Shown here: positions 16,940 through 24,219 of the stretch, in pieces | Numbering within the stretch: position 1 is the stretch's first letter | How the letters are laid out: the number at the start of each line of letters is the position of its first letter | Assembly (NCBI GenBank): GCA_934098735.1 | Contig: CAKOOS010000006.1 | Location: 1-64,000 of the forward strand | Source: an uncultured Bacilli bacterium | GTDB lineage: Bacteria > Bacillota_I > Bacilli_A > RF39 > UBA660 | Length of the DNA stretch: 64,000 nt | Direction of reading: 5' to 3' | Made by a program: the position numbers and the translations under genes | Notes under the pieces: model-generated | What the model was told of the DNA's origin: nothing | The model's input: the letters and a program-made list of their open reading frames with translations, nothing else | The model's database searches: none

Positions 16940-16948
16940 ACAATTCAC

Positions 16949-17368
16949 CTACCCAACACAAGGACCATAAGCCCCAAAAAGTTCCATAATGATTTCTACA
17001 ATCATTGGCAAGAAAAATAAAATAACACAATAAATAAATCTTTTAATAGCTGTCCCACTAGCTTTTTTTATTGCATCTTTATCATTAGCTATCAAAGCTT
17101 TAAAAAAATCCATAGTAACAAGTCCCAATAAAGCCACAATAGCTATATATTTCATAACATCCAAAACAAATTGCATCCAGTGAGCTGGTGATGTGACATC
17201 ATCTGGATCACCAAAATAAGTTCTACAATCAGAATTAGTTTCTGCTAAAGTAATACCAAATGCAGTATTTGCTGAATTTAAACTACTTGCATTTGCCTTT
17301 ACGGTATAAGAAAAAAGTAACATAAAAAGTAAACTTACAAAAACAAATTTTTTTATTAAAGTATTCAT
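16949..17368 (-). CDS. VirB2/TrbC-like small membrane protein
   Basis: 139 residues: a cleavable signal peptide (MNTLIKKF, a hydrophobic core and ANA before residue 28), a short cysteine-containing extracellular segment, then two membrane helices (about 65-85 and 103-125) separated by a short charged loop. This is the plan of VirB2/TrbC pilin-like proteins, which form the extracellular or channel polymer in T4SSs. ATG 17368 has GGAAGTGAT 3 bases before it; upstream in-frame ATGs are less suitable. It is the first gene of the T4SS operon, 33 bases or so after a good promoter. Confidence 0.72.
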   Translation of the reverse strand: MNTLIKKFVFVSLLFMLLFSYTVKANASSLNSANTAFGITLAETNSDCRTYFGDPDDVTSPAHWMQFVLDVMKYIAIVALLGLVTMDFFKALIANDKDAIKKASGTAIKRFIYCVILFFLPMIVEIIMELFGAYGPCVG

Positions 17369-17406
17369 TAAATCACTTCCATTCATAAAGCAATACTTGC
17401 AACTAA

Positions 17407-17435
17407 ATTTTATCATATTTGTTTAAAATCGTCAA
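17407..17435 (-). promoter_or_regulatory. Promoter of the T4SS operon
   Basis: Minus-strand TTGACG (17430-17435), exactly 17 bp of spacer, and TAAAAT (17407-17412) with a TG extension. It lies between the terminator of the DUF1292 gene and the first T4SS gene, so the eight-gene operon has its own start of transcription near 17400. Confidence 0.82.
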
Positions 17436-17445
17436 TTTCTTTATA

Positions 17446-17470
17446 TAAAAAAGAAAGCTCCAAAGAGCTT
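17446..17470 (-). terminator. Terminator of the DUF1292 gene
   Basis: Stem AAGCTC / GAGCTT (minus strand) with a 4-base loop and a following TTTCTTTTTT tract. The stem reaches into the stop codon of the DUF1292 gene. Confidence 0.8.
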
Positions 17471-17717
17471 AACTTTCATCATCAAGTTGTAAACTATAAT
17501 CATCTAATAATTTACTTAAAATAACTACATCATTTTCTTCTATAACAGATATATTTTCACCATCAAATTCTTCTTTTAAAACTACATATTTTTCAGTTGG
17601 TTCTTCTCTTTCATTAAGTAAAACTGCCAAAAAATATTTATTATCATTTAAAACGGCATCTAAAAGTAATCCATAACTATTTTTATTAGATAGTGTAATC
17701 ATTTCTCCAACTGTCAT
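17469..17717 (-). CDS. DUF1292-family small protein
   Basis: 82-residue acidic protein matching the DUF1292 (YrzB-like) pattern: MITLSNKNSYGLLLDAVL, then a beta-rich KYFLAVLLNEREEPTEKYVVLK and VIEENDVV. The family is widespread in Bacillota, usually near alaS/ruvX, and its function is not established. Here it follows the coiled-coil membrane-protein gene by 4 bases, so the two form an operon ending at the terminator at 17446-17470. No signal peptide is visible. Confidence 0.7.
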   Translation of the reverse strand: MTVGEMITLSNKNSYGLLLDAVLNDNKYFLAVLLNEREEPTEKYVVLKEEFDGENISVIEENDVVILSKLLDDYSLQLDDES

Positions 17718-17721
17718 TTTT

Positions 17722-19173
17722 TCACCTACTTATTGACTTTTCATCATATTTATTTTTTATATCTATAATACTCTTTTCTTTATTTATTTTATTAATCAAT
17801 TTTCTTTTTTCTCTATCAGTAAGTTCATAATTTTGATCAATACTTATTTTCATTACATCCAAAGCATCTTTATTTAAATTGTTTTTTTCTTCTTCTATTA
17901 ATTTTAAATAATTAATATAAGGCTTGCTTTTTTCTTTACTAAGAAGACCAAAAGAACTTAAAATTGCCCCTCCTGCTGCTAAAGATGCAACAGTATGAGA
18001 AAGTGCACTTACTTTAGCCATTTCATTTGCGGCCAAATTTGAAGCACTTTGAGCAAATTGCTGTAAGCTTGCACTTCCAACATTCCAAATTCCAGATGCC
18101 GGATTATAACTTAGACTTGTTCCAGAAATACTTTTAATAGCTCCAGCTAAAGCAGTATTAGCACTATGAAGTGCTGCTTGTTCAGAAGCAATAGAATTTT
18201 GCCACATAGAACTATTATTCAACATCGAATTTGCTAAATTTGAAACAGATGTAGCCTTTGCAGCTTGACTTAATAAAGAACTTAGTTCTGTTGACCCTAA
18301 AGCAACCGCAACACCAATAGCAGCAACACCAGTTGCTATTAGTATTTTCTTTTTATTTTTCTTTATCCATTGCCATGGTTTTTTCTCAACAACTTCATGT
18401 TTTTGATTAGGTTCCTGATTCTTTTCTAAAGGTTTCAAAACTTCTTCTGGTTCATTTATTTCTTCTTTTTTTACATCATCTTTTTCTTCTAAATTTATAG
18501 GTTCTAAAATCTCTTCTGGCTTAGGATTTTCCAAATTTTTATTTATACTTGCATCTTCTATATCTTCTAAAGGCTCTAAAGGTTCTAAAATCTCTTCTGG
18601 CTTAGGATTTTCCAGATTTTTATTTATATTTGAATCTACTATATCTTCTAAAGGCTCTAAAGGTTCTGGATCTAAAAAATCAACATCATCACTAAACTCT
18701 GGTAAAATTGTAATTTCTGGTTCCTCTAAATCTTCTACATGATTATCATCATTTACTGATATAGTATTATAGCTACTATTATTATTTACAGTTAAAATGC
18801 TAGTTCTTATTTCATCTTGCATTTCATCAGACAAATATTCTCTACTATCTTTAATTTCTTTTCTTCTTCGTTCAATTTCTTCATTTATTTCATTTTCTTC
18901 ATGCTTATCACGTGCTTTAATATCTTGAAGTCTTTGAAGTTTATCTAAATTTTCTTTCATATTGTTATAAGCCTTAATTGTTTTTTGTAAGTCATTTAAC
19001 TTTTCTGTATTTTCTTCAATAAACTTTACATCTTTAGGTTTATAATAATTATATTCAATTTCAGATACATCATTTTTATTAAAAGCAAGTTCCAATTCTT
19101 GTAAGTCTTTTTTTGCCCTGGTTAAATCTTCTATTAATTTTTTTTCATTCTCTTTTAAATTGTCTATAATCAT
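17722..19173 (-). CDS. Coiled-coil membrane protein with acidic tandem repeats (unknown function)
   Basis: 483 residues, not recognised as a known family. Residues 1-125 are a charged coiled coil. Residues about 165-255 are acidic and proline-rich and contain two 27-residue repeats starting PLEPLEDI and ending KPEEILE. Residues about 275-295 form a membrane helix after a basic cluster (WIKKNKKK). The following Ser/Ala/Asn-rich region (300-420) has a low-complexity helical look and includes a second weak hydrophobic stretch near 400; the end is again charged. It lies between the FemAB and T4SS units, with its own promoter (19193-19221), and could be a surface or secretion-related structural protein, but that is only positional inference. 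Confidence 0.65.
   Translation of the reverse strand: MIIDNLKENEKKLIEDLTRAKKDLQELELAFNKNDVSEIEYNYYKPKDVKFIEENTEKLNDLQKTIKAYNNMKENLDKLQRLQDIKARDKHEENEINEEIERRRKEIKDSREYLSDEMQDEIRTSILTVNNNSSYNTISVNDDNHVEDLEEPEITILPEFSDDVDFLDPEPLEPLEDIVDSNINKNLENPKPEEILEPLEPLEDIEDASINKNLENPKPEEILEPINLEEKDDVKKEEINEPEEVLKPLEKNQEPNQKHEVVEKKPWQWIKKNKKKILIATGVAAIGVAVALGSTELSSLLSQAAKATSVSNLANSMLNNSSMWQNSIASEQAALHSANTALAGAIKSISGTSLSYNPASGIWNVGSASLQQFAQSASNLAANEMAKVSALSHTVASLAAGGAILSSFGLLSKEKSKPYINYLKLIEEEKNNLNKDALDVMKISIDQNYELTDREKRKLINKINKEKSIIDIKNKYDEKSISR
18500..18667 (-). repeat. 81-bp tandem repeat inside the coiled-coil protein gene
   Basis: Two adjacent 81-bp copies (18500-18580 and 18581-18661) differ at only a few positions, and the first six bases of a third copy follow. 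The period is divisible by three, so it encodes a repeated 27-residue acidic unit without breaking the frame. This is a likely site of copy-number variation. Confidence 0.9.
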
Positions 19174-19192
19174 TTAAGCCACCTCTTACTAT

Positions 19193-19221
19193 AATTTATC
19201 ATATTTTATAACCAAAAACAA
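19193..19221 (-). promoter_or_regulatory. Promoter of the coiled-coil/DUF1292 operon
   Basis: Minus-strand TTGTTT (19216-19221), 17-bp spacer and TAAATT (19193-19198) with an upstream TG. It sits between the femAB terminator and the start codon at 19173. Confidence 0.6.
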
Positions 19222-19245
19222 TAATAGATTCATTTTAAATGTCAA

Positions 19246-19282
19246 ATAAAAAAAACTATTTTTTTAGTTTTTTTAATAGTTT
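19246..19282 (-). terminator. Terminator of the femAB pair
   Basis: Stem AAACTATT / AATAGTTT (19275-19282 with 19253-19260) around an A-rich loop, followed on the minus strand by a run of T. The stop codon of the second femAB gene is part of the hairpin. Confidence 0.7.
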
Positions 19283-20515
19283 ATATCCTTTTAAAGCAAT
19301 ATTGTATCCTACATAAATGAAGGGATTAATAACATAATCAAATTCCCCGATTAATTCTATTATCTCGGGATTAAATCCTTTTTTTATTTCATATATTCCA
19401 TAATAAGGTCCATTCTTATCCATATTTCCAGAAATTCCATAAAAGTTAACATACTTTTTATTATATTTAATAGCATCTTTAATATGCTCATTATAAAAAG
19501 CATACTTAGGGTTAAATTCTTTATAAATACTATTAGTACCACTCATAAATGTAATAGCTTCATCTCCAATAAATATTGACATTAAAGCTCCTATATTAAT
19601 TTCTTTATTACTTTTTCTTAAGCTCTCAGCTTCTTCTAACTTTTTATTTAATTTATCAATCTTATTTTCTAATTCTAAATGATGTTTTTTAATTTTTTCT
19701 CCAATATTAATTTTTTTCATTTGATTATTTAAATTTTCCAATTCTTTTTTAGCATTATCCAAGGAATTCCAAATATAACTATAATAAAGATTAGTATCAA
19801 TATAAGCAAGATATAAAGTAGTATAATCTTTCATTAAGGAAAATTGTCTTTTATAGTAACTAGAAGGTCTTACAATAAAATTCTTCATGCTGGCAGTATC
19901 TTGTAATAATTTAGTAAAAACTTCTATTTCATTTTCATCTATTTTTTTTACTCTTACACCCATATCAATAGTTTTCATAATATTTTTTTTAGTACTTTTA
20001 GTAAAAGTATCTAATGTATCATTATAAGTATCTTTTAGTTTAATACGGCATAACACCCTCGGTTGCAAACTTTCAAAATTTTCTGTAAAACCTAAATGTT
20101 TAAAACCTAATTTTTTAAAATTAAAGTATACATCTTTTCCACATTCATTAATTTTGTTACCTTCAGAATCTCTGGTAGCATAAATAACATTTGGATCTAT
20201 CTTCAACATAAATCCATGACACTTTTTTATATAATCAATAACTTGTTTATTAAACTCTTTTAAAAGATTAAAATTATATACATCCAATAAATATCCACGA
20301 GGACTATAAAATAAACTTTGATTTAATGGAAGTTTTTTTTCTAAAAGCATTGTAACTGCAACTAACTTATTATTTTCATAACCTCCTAATAAATGGCTAT
20401 TCCAACCAGTTGATTCTTTTAATATTCCCCACTGTGGTAATTGGTAAATTGAAATATAAGGAGATTTTAAAGCATAGTTAGTATAAGAATCTTTATCAAT
20501 AATCTTAACTTCCAT
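19256..20515 (-). CDS. FemAB/MurM-family peptidoglycan branching aminoacyltransferase (second copy)
   Basis: 419 residues with the FemABX plan: two GNAT-like domains (YQLPQWGILKES near 27; SPRGYLLD near 72; LKIDPNV near 105; STKKNIMKTIDMGV near 175; and the C-terminal YGISGNMD, GIYEIKKGFNPE, EFDYV) and a coiled-coil arm inserted near 255-305. Such enzymes add amino acids from aminoacyl-tRNA to the stem peptide of lipid II at the inner membrane face. GGAGG lies 2 bases before ATG 20518 and 5 before ATG 20515; I use the latter. It overlaps the upstream homologue by one or four bases, indicating strict cotranslation. Confidence 0.9.
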   Translation of the reverse strand: MEVKIIDKDSYTNYALKSPYISIYQLPQWGILKESTGWNSHLLGGYENNKLVAVTMLLEKKLPLNQSLFYSPRGYLLDVYNFNLLKEFNKQVIDYIKKCHGFMLKIDPNVIYATRDSEGNKINECGKDVYFNFKKLGFKHLGFTENFESLQPRVLCRIKLKDTYNDTLDTFTKSTKKNIMKTIDMGVRVKKIDENEIEVFTKLLQDTASMKNFIVRPSSYYKRQFSLMKDYTTLYLAYIDTNLYYSYIWNSLDNAKKELENLNNQMKKINIGEKIKKHHLELENKIDKLNKKLEEAESLRKSNKEINIGALMSIFIGDEAITFMSGTNSIYKEFNPKYAFYNEHIKDAIKYNKKYVNFYGISGNMDKNGPYYGIYEIKKGFNPEIIELIGEFDYVINPFIYVGYNIALKGYKLLKKLKK

Positions 20516-21741
20516 CATAACCTCCGCAAAAAGCGATAAACTTTTAATAATGGAGGTAATAATTTATATAAAAATTTATTATTTACTAAATCAAATTCTC
20601 CAATAAATTCAATATATTCATCACCAAATTTTCTTTTAAAATCATGAAGTTTTGCCAAATTTTTATAACTTGTATTAGGATCACCAGTAGTGCCAAACAA
20701 ATCAAAAAATTCATATCCCTCGTTATAAGCATCTTTAATGGCTTCATAATAGCTTCTTACAACAGCAAAAGTTAAATTGGCTAGTTCATCACTTCCAATA
20801 TATAAACTCCATGCACGTGTTTTAGTATAAGTACATATTAATGAACACACAACAACTTTTTCTTCTTTTATTTTTTTAAATACATCTAAATCTTTTTCAC
20901 ATTTTACAATTCTATTTTTTATATCAGCTTCTTTTTTCTTATTTACTTTAACTTCTTCATTTAATTTCTTTAATTCCTCTTCTAAGTCTTCTAATGATTT
21001 TTTTACATTTAAAGTAACATTAAAATATTTCATATTATTATCTTTAGACATCTCTTCACTAAAGATTTCATAATATTTTTCAGAATGAGGATCAAATCCA
21101 TCTTTATTGCTATTACTTTGAATAAGTCTATAAAAATCTTTTACATTTACATTATTATCAATTTCTAAATTATAAGTATAACTTCTTTTAACAGACTTTA
21201 AAAATGATTTAGACATTTTATTTTCTATTTCTTCCCACGGTTTTTTCAAATTTATTCTAAAAGTATATCTTGGTTGATTTCCCTCATAAAGTTTATAAAA
21301 CCCAGTATGTTTATAATCTAAAGATAACATAAAATCATAAAGTTTATAATTATTATCATTATCATCAACTTTTTTAGCATCAGCATCAATAGTTTGATAC
21401 TTAATATCTGGATCAAATTTTATATATATGATTTTTTCTTCTTTCATATATTTTTTTAAACAATTAGTAAATTCTTTTATTAAATCATAATTATCATAAT
21501 CTAAAATAAATCCTCGAGGTGCATAACCATAACTATAACCAAGCGGAGTCATTTTTAATAAAATTAAACAAGTAGCTACTAAATTTCCGTTTTCATCTTC
21601 CATACCAACATATCTAGGAATTTGATCTTTAGCTCTTTTGCAAAATTGTCCCCATTCATAACTTTGTAAAAAATGTGATTTTTTATGACAATTAGTAAAA
21701 GATTGATATTTACTTTTCTCTATATTATTTACAAATTTCAT
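20515..21741 (-). CDS. FemAB/MurM-family peptidoglycan branching aminoacyltransferase (first copy)
   Basis: 408-residue paralogue of the following gene. It shares the same landmarks: HFLQSYEWGQFCK near 23, APRGFILDYDN near 74, IKFDPDIKYQ, MSKSFLKSVKRS and, at the end, DLFGTTGDP, LHDFKRKFG and GEFDLVNNKF. The coiled-coil arm (about 240-285) is that expected for tRNA-dependent transferases. In staphylococci sequential Fem proteins add successive residues to the cross-bridge, so two copies may indicate a bridge of more than one residue. Ribosome site TGAGGT, promoter at 21754-21782. Confidence 0.9.
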   Translation of the reverse strand: MKFVNNIEKSKYQSFTNCHKKSHFLQSYEWGQFCKRAKDQIPRYVGMEDENGNLVATCLILLKMTPLGYSYGYAPRGFILDYDNYDLIKEFTNCLKKYMKEEKIIYIKFDPDIKYQTIDADAKKVDDNDNNYKLYDFMLSLDYKHTGFYKLYEGNQPRYTFRINLKKPWEEIENKMSKSFLKSVKRSYTYNLEIDNNVNVKDFYRLIQSNSNKDGFDPHSEKYYEIFSEEMSKDNNMKYFNVTLNVKKSLEDLEEELKKLNEEVKVNKKKEADIKNRIVKCEKDLDVFKKIKEEKVVVCSLICTYTKTRAWSLYIGSDELANLTFAVVRSYYEAIKDAYNEGYEFFDLFGTTGDPNTSYKNLAKLHDFKRKFGDEYIEFIGEFDLVNNKFLYKLLPPLLKVYRFLRRL

Positions 21742-21753
21742 TTTTACCTCACT

Positions 21754-21782
21754 ATACTAAGTTTAACATAAGACCTAAACAA
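21754..21782 (-). promoter_or_regulatory. Promoter of the femAB pair
   Basis: Minus-strand TTGTTT (21777-21782), 17-bp spacer, TAGTAT (21754-21759). The start codon of the first femAB gene lies 13 bases beyond the -10, so the leader would be very short; confidence is limited accordingly. Confidence 0.45.
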
Positions 21783-21843
21783 AAGCTAGAATATAAAGTA
21801 GACATTTTAAAATATATTTAGTACAATTATAATGGTGATAGTT

Positions 21844-22383
21844 ATGAACTTATTAATAATAATACTCATTCTTATAATTATTATAGGATCATTAGGAATA
21901 GTTTATACTATATTATATAACAATTTAGTAAGCTATAAAATAAAAATAGAAAAAGCTGAAGGTATTATTGATGAGAGTTTAAGACAAAAATATGACCTTA
22001 TTGTAAAATTAAATATACCAATTAAAAAAGTAACAAATAAAAAGGATTATTTAAAAGAATATATAGAATTAAAAAATAAAAGGATTACTAATTATGAAAT
22101 GGATCGTAAACTAACTGAAGCTTATAATATAGTTTTAGAATTAAAATCAGATTATGAAGAATTAAATACTAAAGATTTTAATAAAGATATTAAAGAAATA
22201 GAAAAAATTAATGAAACATTAATTTCTTGTAAAACATATTATAACAACAACACAAATGAGCTAAATAAAATTATTAGAAAATTCCCAAGTAACATAATTG
22301 CTAAAATTCATGGCTATAAAATTAAACCTTTCTTTGACGGCAAAAATATGCAAGATGCTGTAATCGATGATTTTAAACTTTAA
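21844..22383 (+). CDS. LemA-family membrane protein
   Basis: 179 residues. One N-terminal membrane helix (2-22) is followed by a helical domain with the LemA pattern: YNNLVSYKIKIEKAEGIIDESL, then RKLTEAYNIVLEL, and the conserved end YYNNNTNELNKIIRKFP with KIHGYKIKPFF. LemA proteins are membrane-tethered helical bundles of unsettled function. The ATG at 21844 has GGTGATAG upstream, while the ATG at 21832 would consume that site. It is transcribed alone against its neighbours and ends at a terminator shared with the convergent collagen-like gene. Confidence 0.85.
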   Translation: MNLLIIILILIIIIGSLGIVYTILYNNLVSYKIKIEKAEGIIDESLRQKYDLIVKLNIPIKKVTNKKDYLKEYIELKNKRITNYEMDRKLTEAYNIVLELKSDYEELNTKDFNKDIKEIEKINETLISCKTYYNNNTNELNKIIRKFPSNIIAKIHGYKIKPFFDGKNMQDAVIDDFKL

Positions 22384-22412
22384 ATCCATCATTAATCAAG
22401 ATGGATTTTATT
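22378..22412. terminator. Bidirectional terminator between lemA and collagen-like gene
   Basis: Perfect 9-bp stem AAATCCATC / GATGGATTT (22382-22390 and 22400-22408), T-rich on the plus-strand side. It overlaps the 3' ends of both convergent genes. Confidence 0.8.
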
Positions 22413-23168
22413 TATTATTAAATTTACATCAGAAATAACTACATTAGATGTATTTGCATCACCTAAAATACCAGCCATTACTTGTAAAGTAGTTTCTTTT
22501 TCGAAACGAAATAAAATGAACTGACAAAAATGCATTTGCTTGCCATCACCAGGAGAAAGCATAAAAGATAAATCTTTTATAACTGCATTAGAATCATCTT
22601 TTAAATAAAAAATTCCTCCATGTGAATCATCAGCTTTTTCTATTGCTCCAGAAAATTCAATTCTATAAACACCTGGCAAAACAACAACATCTGTATTATT
22701 TTGTATAAAAATATATTCACTATTATTTGGAATAAACCATGGATCTTGTAAAGTCATTACTCCCGAATGTCTTGCTTCTTGGTATGAAGTAAATAGCATC
22801 TCTTCACTAGATGATGTTGCAACTGGCCCTACAGGACCTTGTGCACCAGGCATTCCATCTTTCCCTGACTCACCAGGCAATCCTTGATCTCCTTTTTCTC
22901 CTTTTAAAGAACCAGCATTTTTCCAATTATTTAACTCATCACTCCATATATATAGATTCATTCCTACTAAATAATTTTCATTTTTTGTTCCAGTAGGATG
23001 ATTTTTTAAAAATTCATCTTCAGTATCATAAGTATCTAATATGCTTAATCCTTCACCACTTGGACCTGTTGGACCAGTCGGACCAATTATACTACATCCA
23101 AAACCCAAATCAAGAAGTTCTTTGCGTAATTTTTGTTGTTCTTTAATTTTATTACATAAATCTCCCAC
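22392..23168 (-). CDS. Collagen-like repeat protein with BclA-type C-terminal domain
   Basis: 258 residues without signal peptide. The N-terminal helix (1-26) is followed by a short collagen stretch (GPTGPTGPSGEG, 29-40), an intervening domain, and a second collagen block of about 30 residues (GEKGDQGLPGESGKDG and on, about 90-115). The last 130 residues are beta-rich and resemble the jelly-roll trimerisation domain of exosporium glycoproteins. Proteins of this plan form filaments on endospores or cell surfaces. The start has a GGTGAT site. It is divergent from a second collagen-like gene, and a mother-cell-sigma-like promoter lies at 23183-23209. Confidence 0.85.
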   Translation of the reverse strand: MGDLCNKIKEQQKLRKELLDLGFGCSIIGPTGPTGPSGEGLSILDTYDTEDEFLKNHPTGTKNENYLVGMNLYIWSDELNNWKNAGSLKGEKGDQGLPGESGKDGMPGAQGPVGPVATSSSEEMLFTSYQEARHSGVMTLQDPWFIPNNSEYIFIQNNTDVVVLPGVYRIEFSGAIEKADDSHGGIFYLKDDSNAVIKDLSFMLSPGDGKQMHFCQFILFRFEKETTLQVMAGILGDANTSNVVISDVNLIINKIHLD

Positions 23169-23182
23169 AAAATCACCTAATA

Positions 23183-23209
23183 TAGTATATGAAAAGAAAA
23201 TAAAAAGGT
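23183..23209 (-). promoter_or_regulatory. Possible sigma-K/sigma-E type promoter, minus strand
   Basis: CATATACTA (minus strand, 23183-23191) fits the -10 pattern CATANNNTA of mother-cell sporulation sigma factors. An AC dinucleotide (23208-23209) lies 16 bases upstream, as in sigma-K promoters. The match has low information content, so it is an inference supported mainly by the product type and by the twin site on the other strand. Confidence 0.4.
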
Positions 23210-23227
23210 TATTAGACTTTTGTCATT

Positions 23228-23255
23228 ACAACTTGTCCACTTACTACATAAATTA
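23228..23255 (+). promoter_or_regulatory. Possible sigma-K type promoter, plus strand
   Basis: AC (23228-23229), 17-bp spacer, CATAAATTA (23247-23255), which matches AC-N16/17-CATANNNTA. It stands 17 bases before the start codon at 23273, so the untranslated leader would be very short but still include GAAAGGAG. Confidence 0.4.
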
Positions 23256-23272
23256 TATTGAAAGGAGAAAAA

Positions 23273-24058
23273 ATGAATAACAATATTAAAAGAGCAAAAC
23301 AAATAATTGATTGTTATAATAAAGAAAATCCCAATACAACTTTTACTTGTTTTGGCCCAACTGGTCCAACAGGTCCAACAGGACCACAAGGCCCCGCTAG
23401 TATCGCTGTAGGAGTAACTACTACTACTGATCCTGGTACTAATGCTAGTGTTACTAATGTAGGTACTGATGATAACGTTATTTTAAACTTCAACATTCCT
23501 AGAGGAGAAACAGGTCCAATTGGTCCTCAAGGAATACCTGGAACAGAGGGCCCAACAGGACCAGCAGGACCACAAGGTCTTCAAGGTCTTCAAGGAATAC
23601 AGGGACCAACAGGACCAACAGGTCCAGCAGGACCTACCGCTATTGAAACTTATGGTCGTAAATACAATACTAGTACAGACAATATTTCTTTAGAAACTAA
23701 TATTGCTCAAAATATTCCACTTGGTAATAATGGTCCTACTAACAAAATTACTACTGCTACACAAAATAAACTTACAATAGCGGAAAATGGAGTTTATTTA
23801 GTAGAATATGGTTTTTCTGGAAGTTCAAGTACTAATGCTACATTAACTGTTGAAGTAAAACAAAATGCTAATGCTATAGGTAGTACTTCAATTGTTAAAA
23901 CTGTAACCGCTAATAACAATACAGACTTTAACAGTAGTACTATTAATTCATTTGCTGTTGGTGATGAAATAGGATTAAGTATTAAGTCTTCTACAGCCGC
24001 TACAATAACACCTGCTAATGGTACTAATGCTTATTTGAATATTATTAGAATATCTTAA
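23273..24058 (+). CDS. Collagen-like repeat protein with BclA-type C-terminal domain
   Basis: 261 residues. After a 25-residue N-terminal segment comes GPTGPTGPTGPQGPAS, an interruption of about 40 residues (a thermostable beta insert common in such proteins), and a longer collagen block of about 45 residues (GETGPIGPQGIPG through GPTGPAGPT). The C-terminal 135 residues (from about 127) form a Thr/Asn-rich beta domain similar to BclA-type trimerisation domains. The likely location is the spore or cell surface. Start at 23273 with GAAAGGAG 6 bases upstream. It is divergent from the related gene at 22392 and ends at a UUCG-loop terminator. Confidence 0.88.
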   Translation: MNNNIKRAKQIIDCYNKENPNTTFTCFGPTGPTGPTGPQGPASIAVGVTTTTDPGTNASVTNVGTDDNVILNFNIPRGETGPIGPQGIPGTEGPTGPAGPQGLQGLQGIQGPTGPTGPAGPTAIETYGRKYNTSTDNISLETNIAQNIPLGNNGPTNKITTATQNKLTIAENGVYLVEYGFSGSSSTNATLTVEVKQNANAIGSTSIVKTVTANNNTDFNSSTINSFAVGDEIGLSIKSSTAATITPANGTNAYLNIIRIS

Positions 24059-24061
24059 GAA

Positions 24062-24088
24062 AAAGCATCTCTTCGGAGGTGTTTTTTT
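24062..24088 (+). terminator. UUCG-tetraloop terminator of the collagen-like gene
   Basis: Ten-pair stem (24062-24071 with 24076-24085) capped by C-TTCG-G, the very stable tetraloop, and followed by seven T. It begins 4 bases after the stop codon. Confidence 0.9.
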
Positions 24089-24115
24089 AACAAAGCCACT
24101 TTAAAGTGCTATAAT
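24087..24115 (+). promoter_or_regulatory. Strong sigma-A type promoter of a short transcript
   Basis: TTAACA (24087-24092), exactly 17 bp, and a perfect TATAAT (24110-24115) preceded by TG (extended -10). It starts inside the T-run of the preceding terminator. A transcript would begin near 24122. Confidence 0.8.
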
Positions 24116-24121
24116 TTAACC

Positions 24122-24200
24122 AGTTGTGAAACAATGGGGGTTGCAGAATAACTAAATAAGCATAATAGTAATCTCATTGTATCTACAATGAGATTTTTTT
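24122..24200 (+). ncRNA. Predicted short RNA / leader ending at an intrinsic terminator
   Basis: About 79 nt lie between a good promoter (24087-24115) and a strong terminator (24170-24200). The only start-stop frame inside is ATGGGGGTTGCAGAATAA (MGVAE) without a ribosome site. AGTTGT (24122 region) can pair with ATAACT to form a weak 5' stem. It may be a free-standing small RNA, or an attenuator leader of the frameshifted gene 20 bases further on. I recognise no known RNA family. Confidence 0.5.
24170..24200 (+). terminator. Intrinsic terminator or attenuator before the frameshifted gene
   Basis: Stem of 11 perfect pairs, 24170-24180 with 24185-24195 (ATCTCATTGT / ACAATGAGAT core), 4-base loop and a T-run to 24200. 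It stands between the promoter and the ribosome site (AGGAGGG, 24208-24214) of the next gene. Confidence 0.88.
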
Positions 24201-24219
24201 GAAATTTAGGAGGGTAATT

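Noticed and set aside
22811..23496. Open frames on the strands opposite the collagen genes
   Set aside because: They are produced by Gly/Pro codon bias of the collagen repeats and have no ribosome sites or plausible composition.
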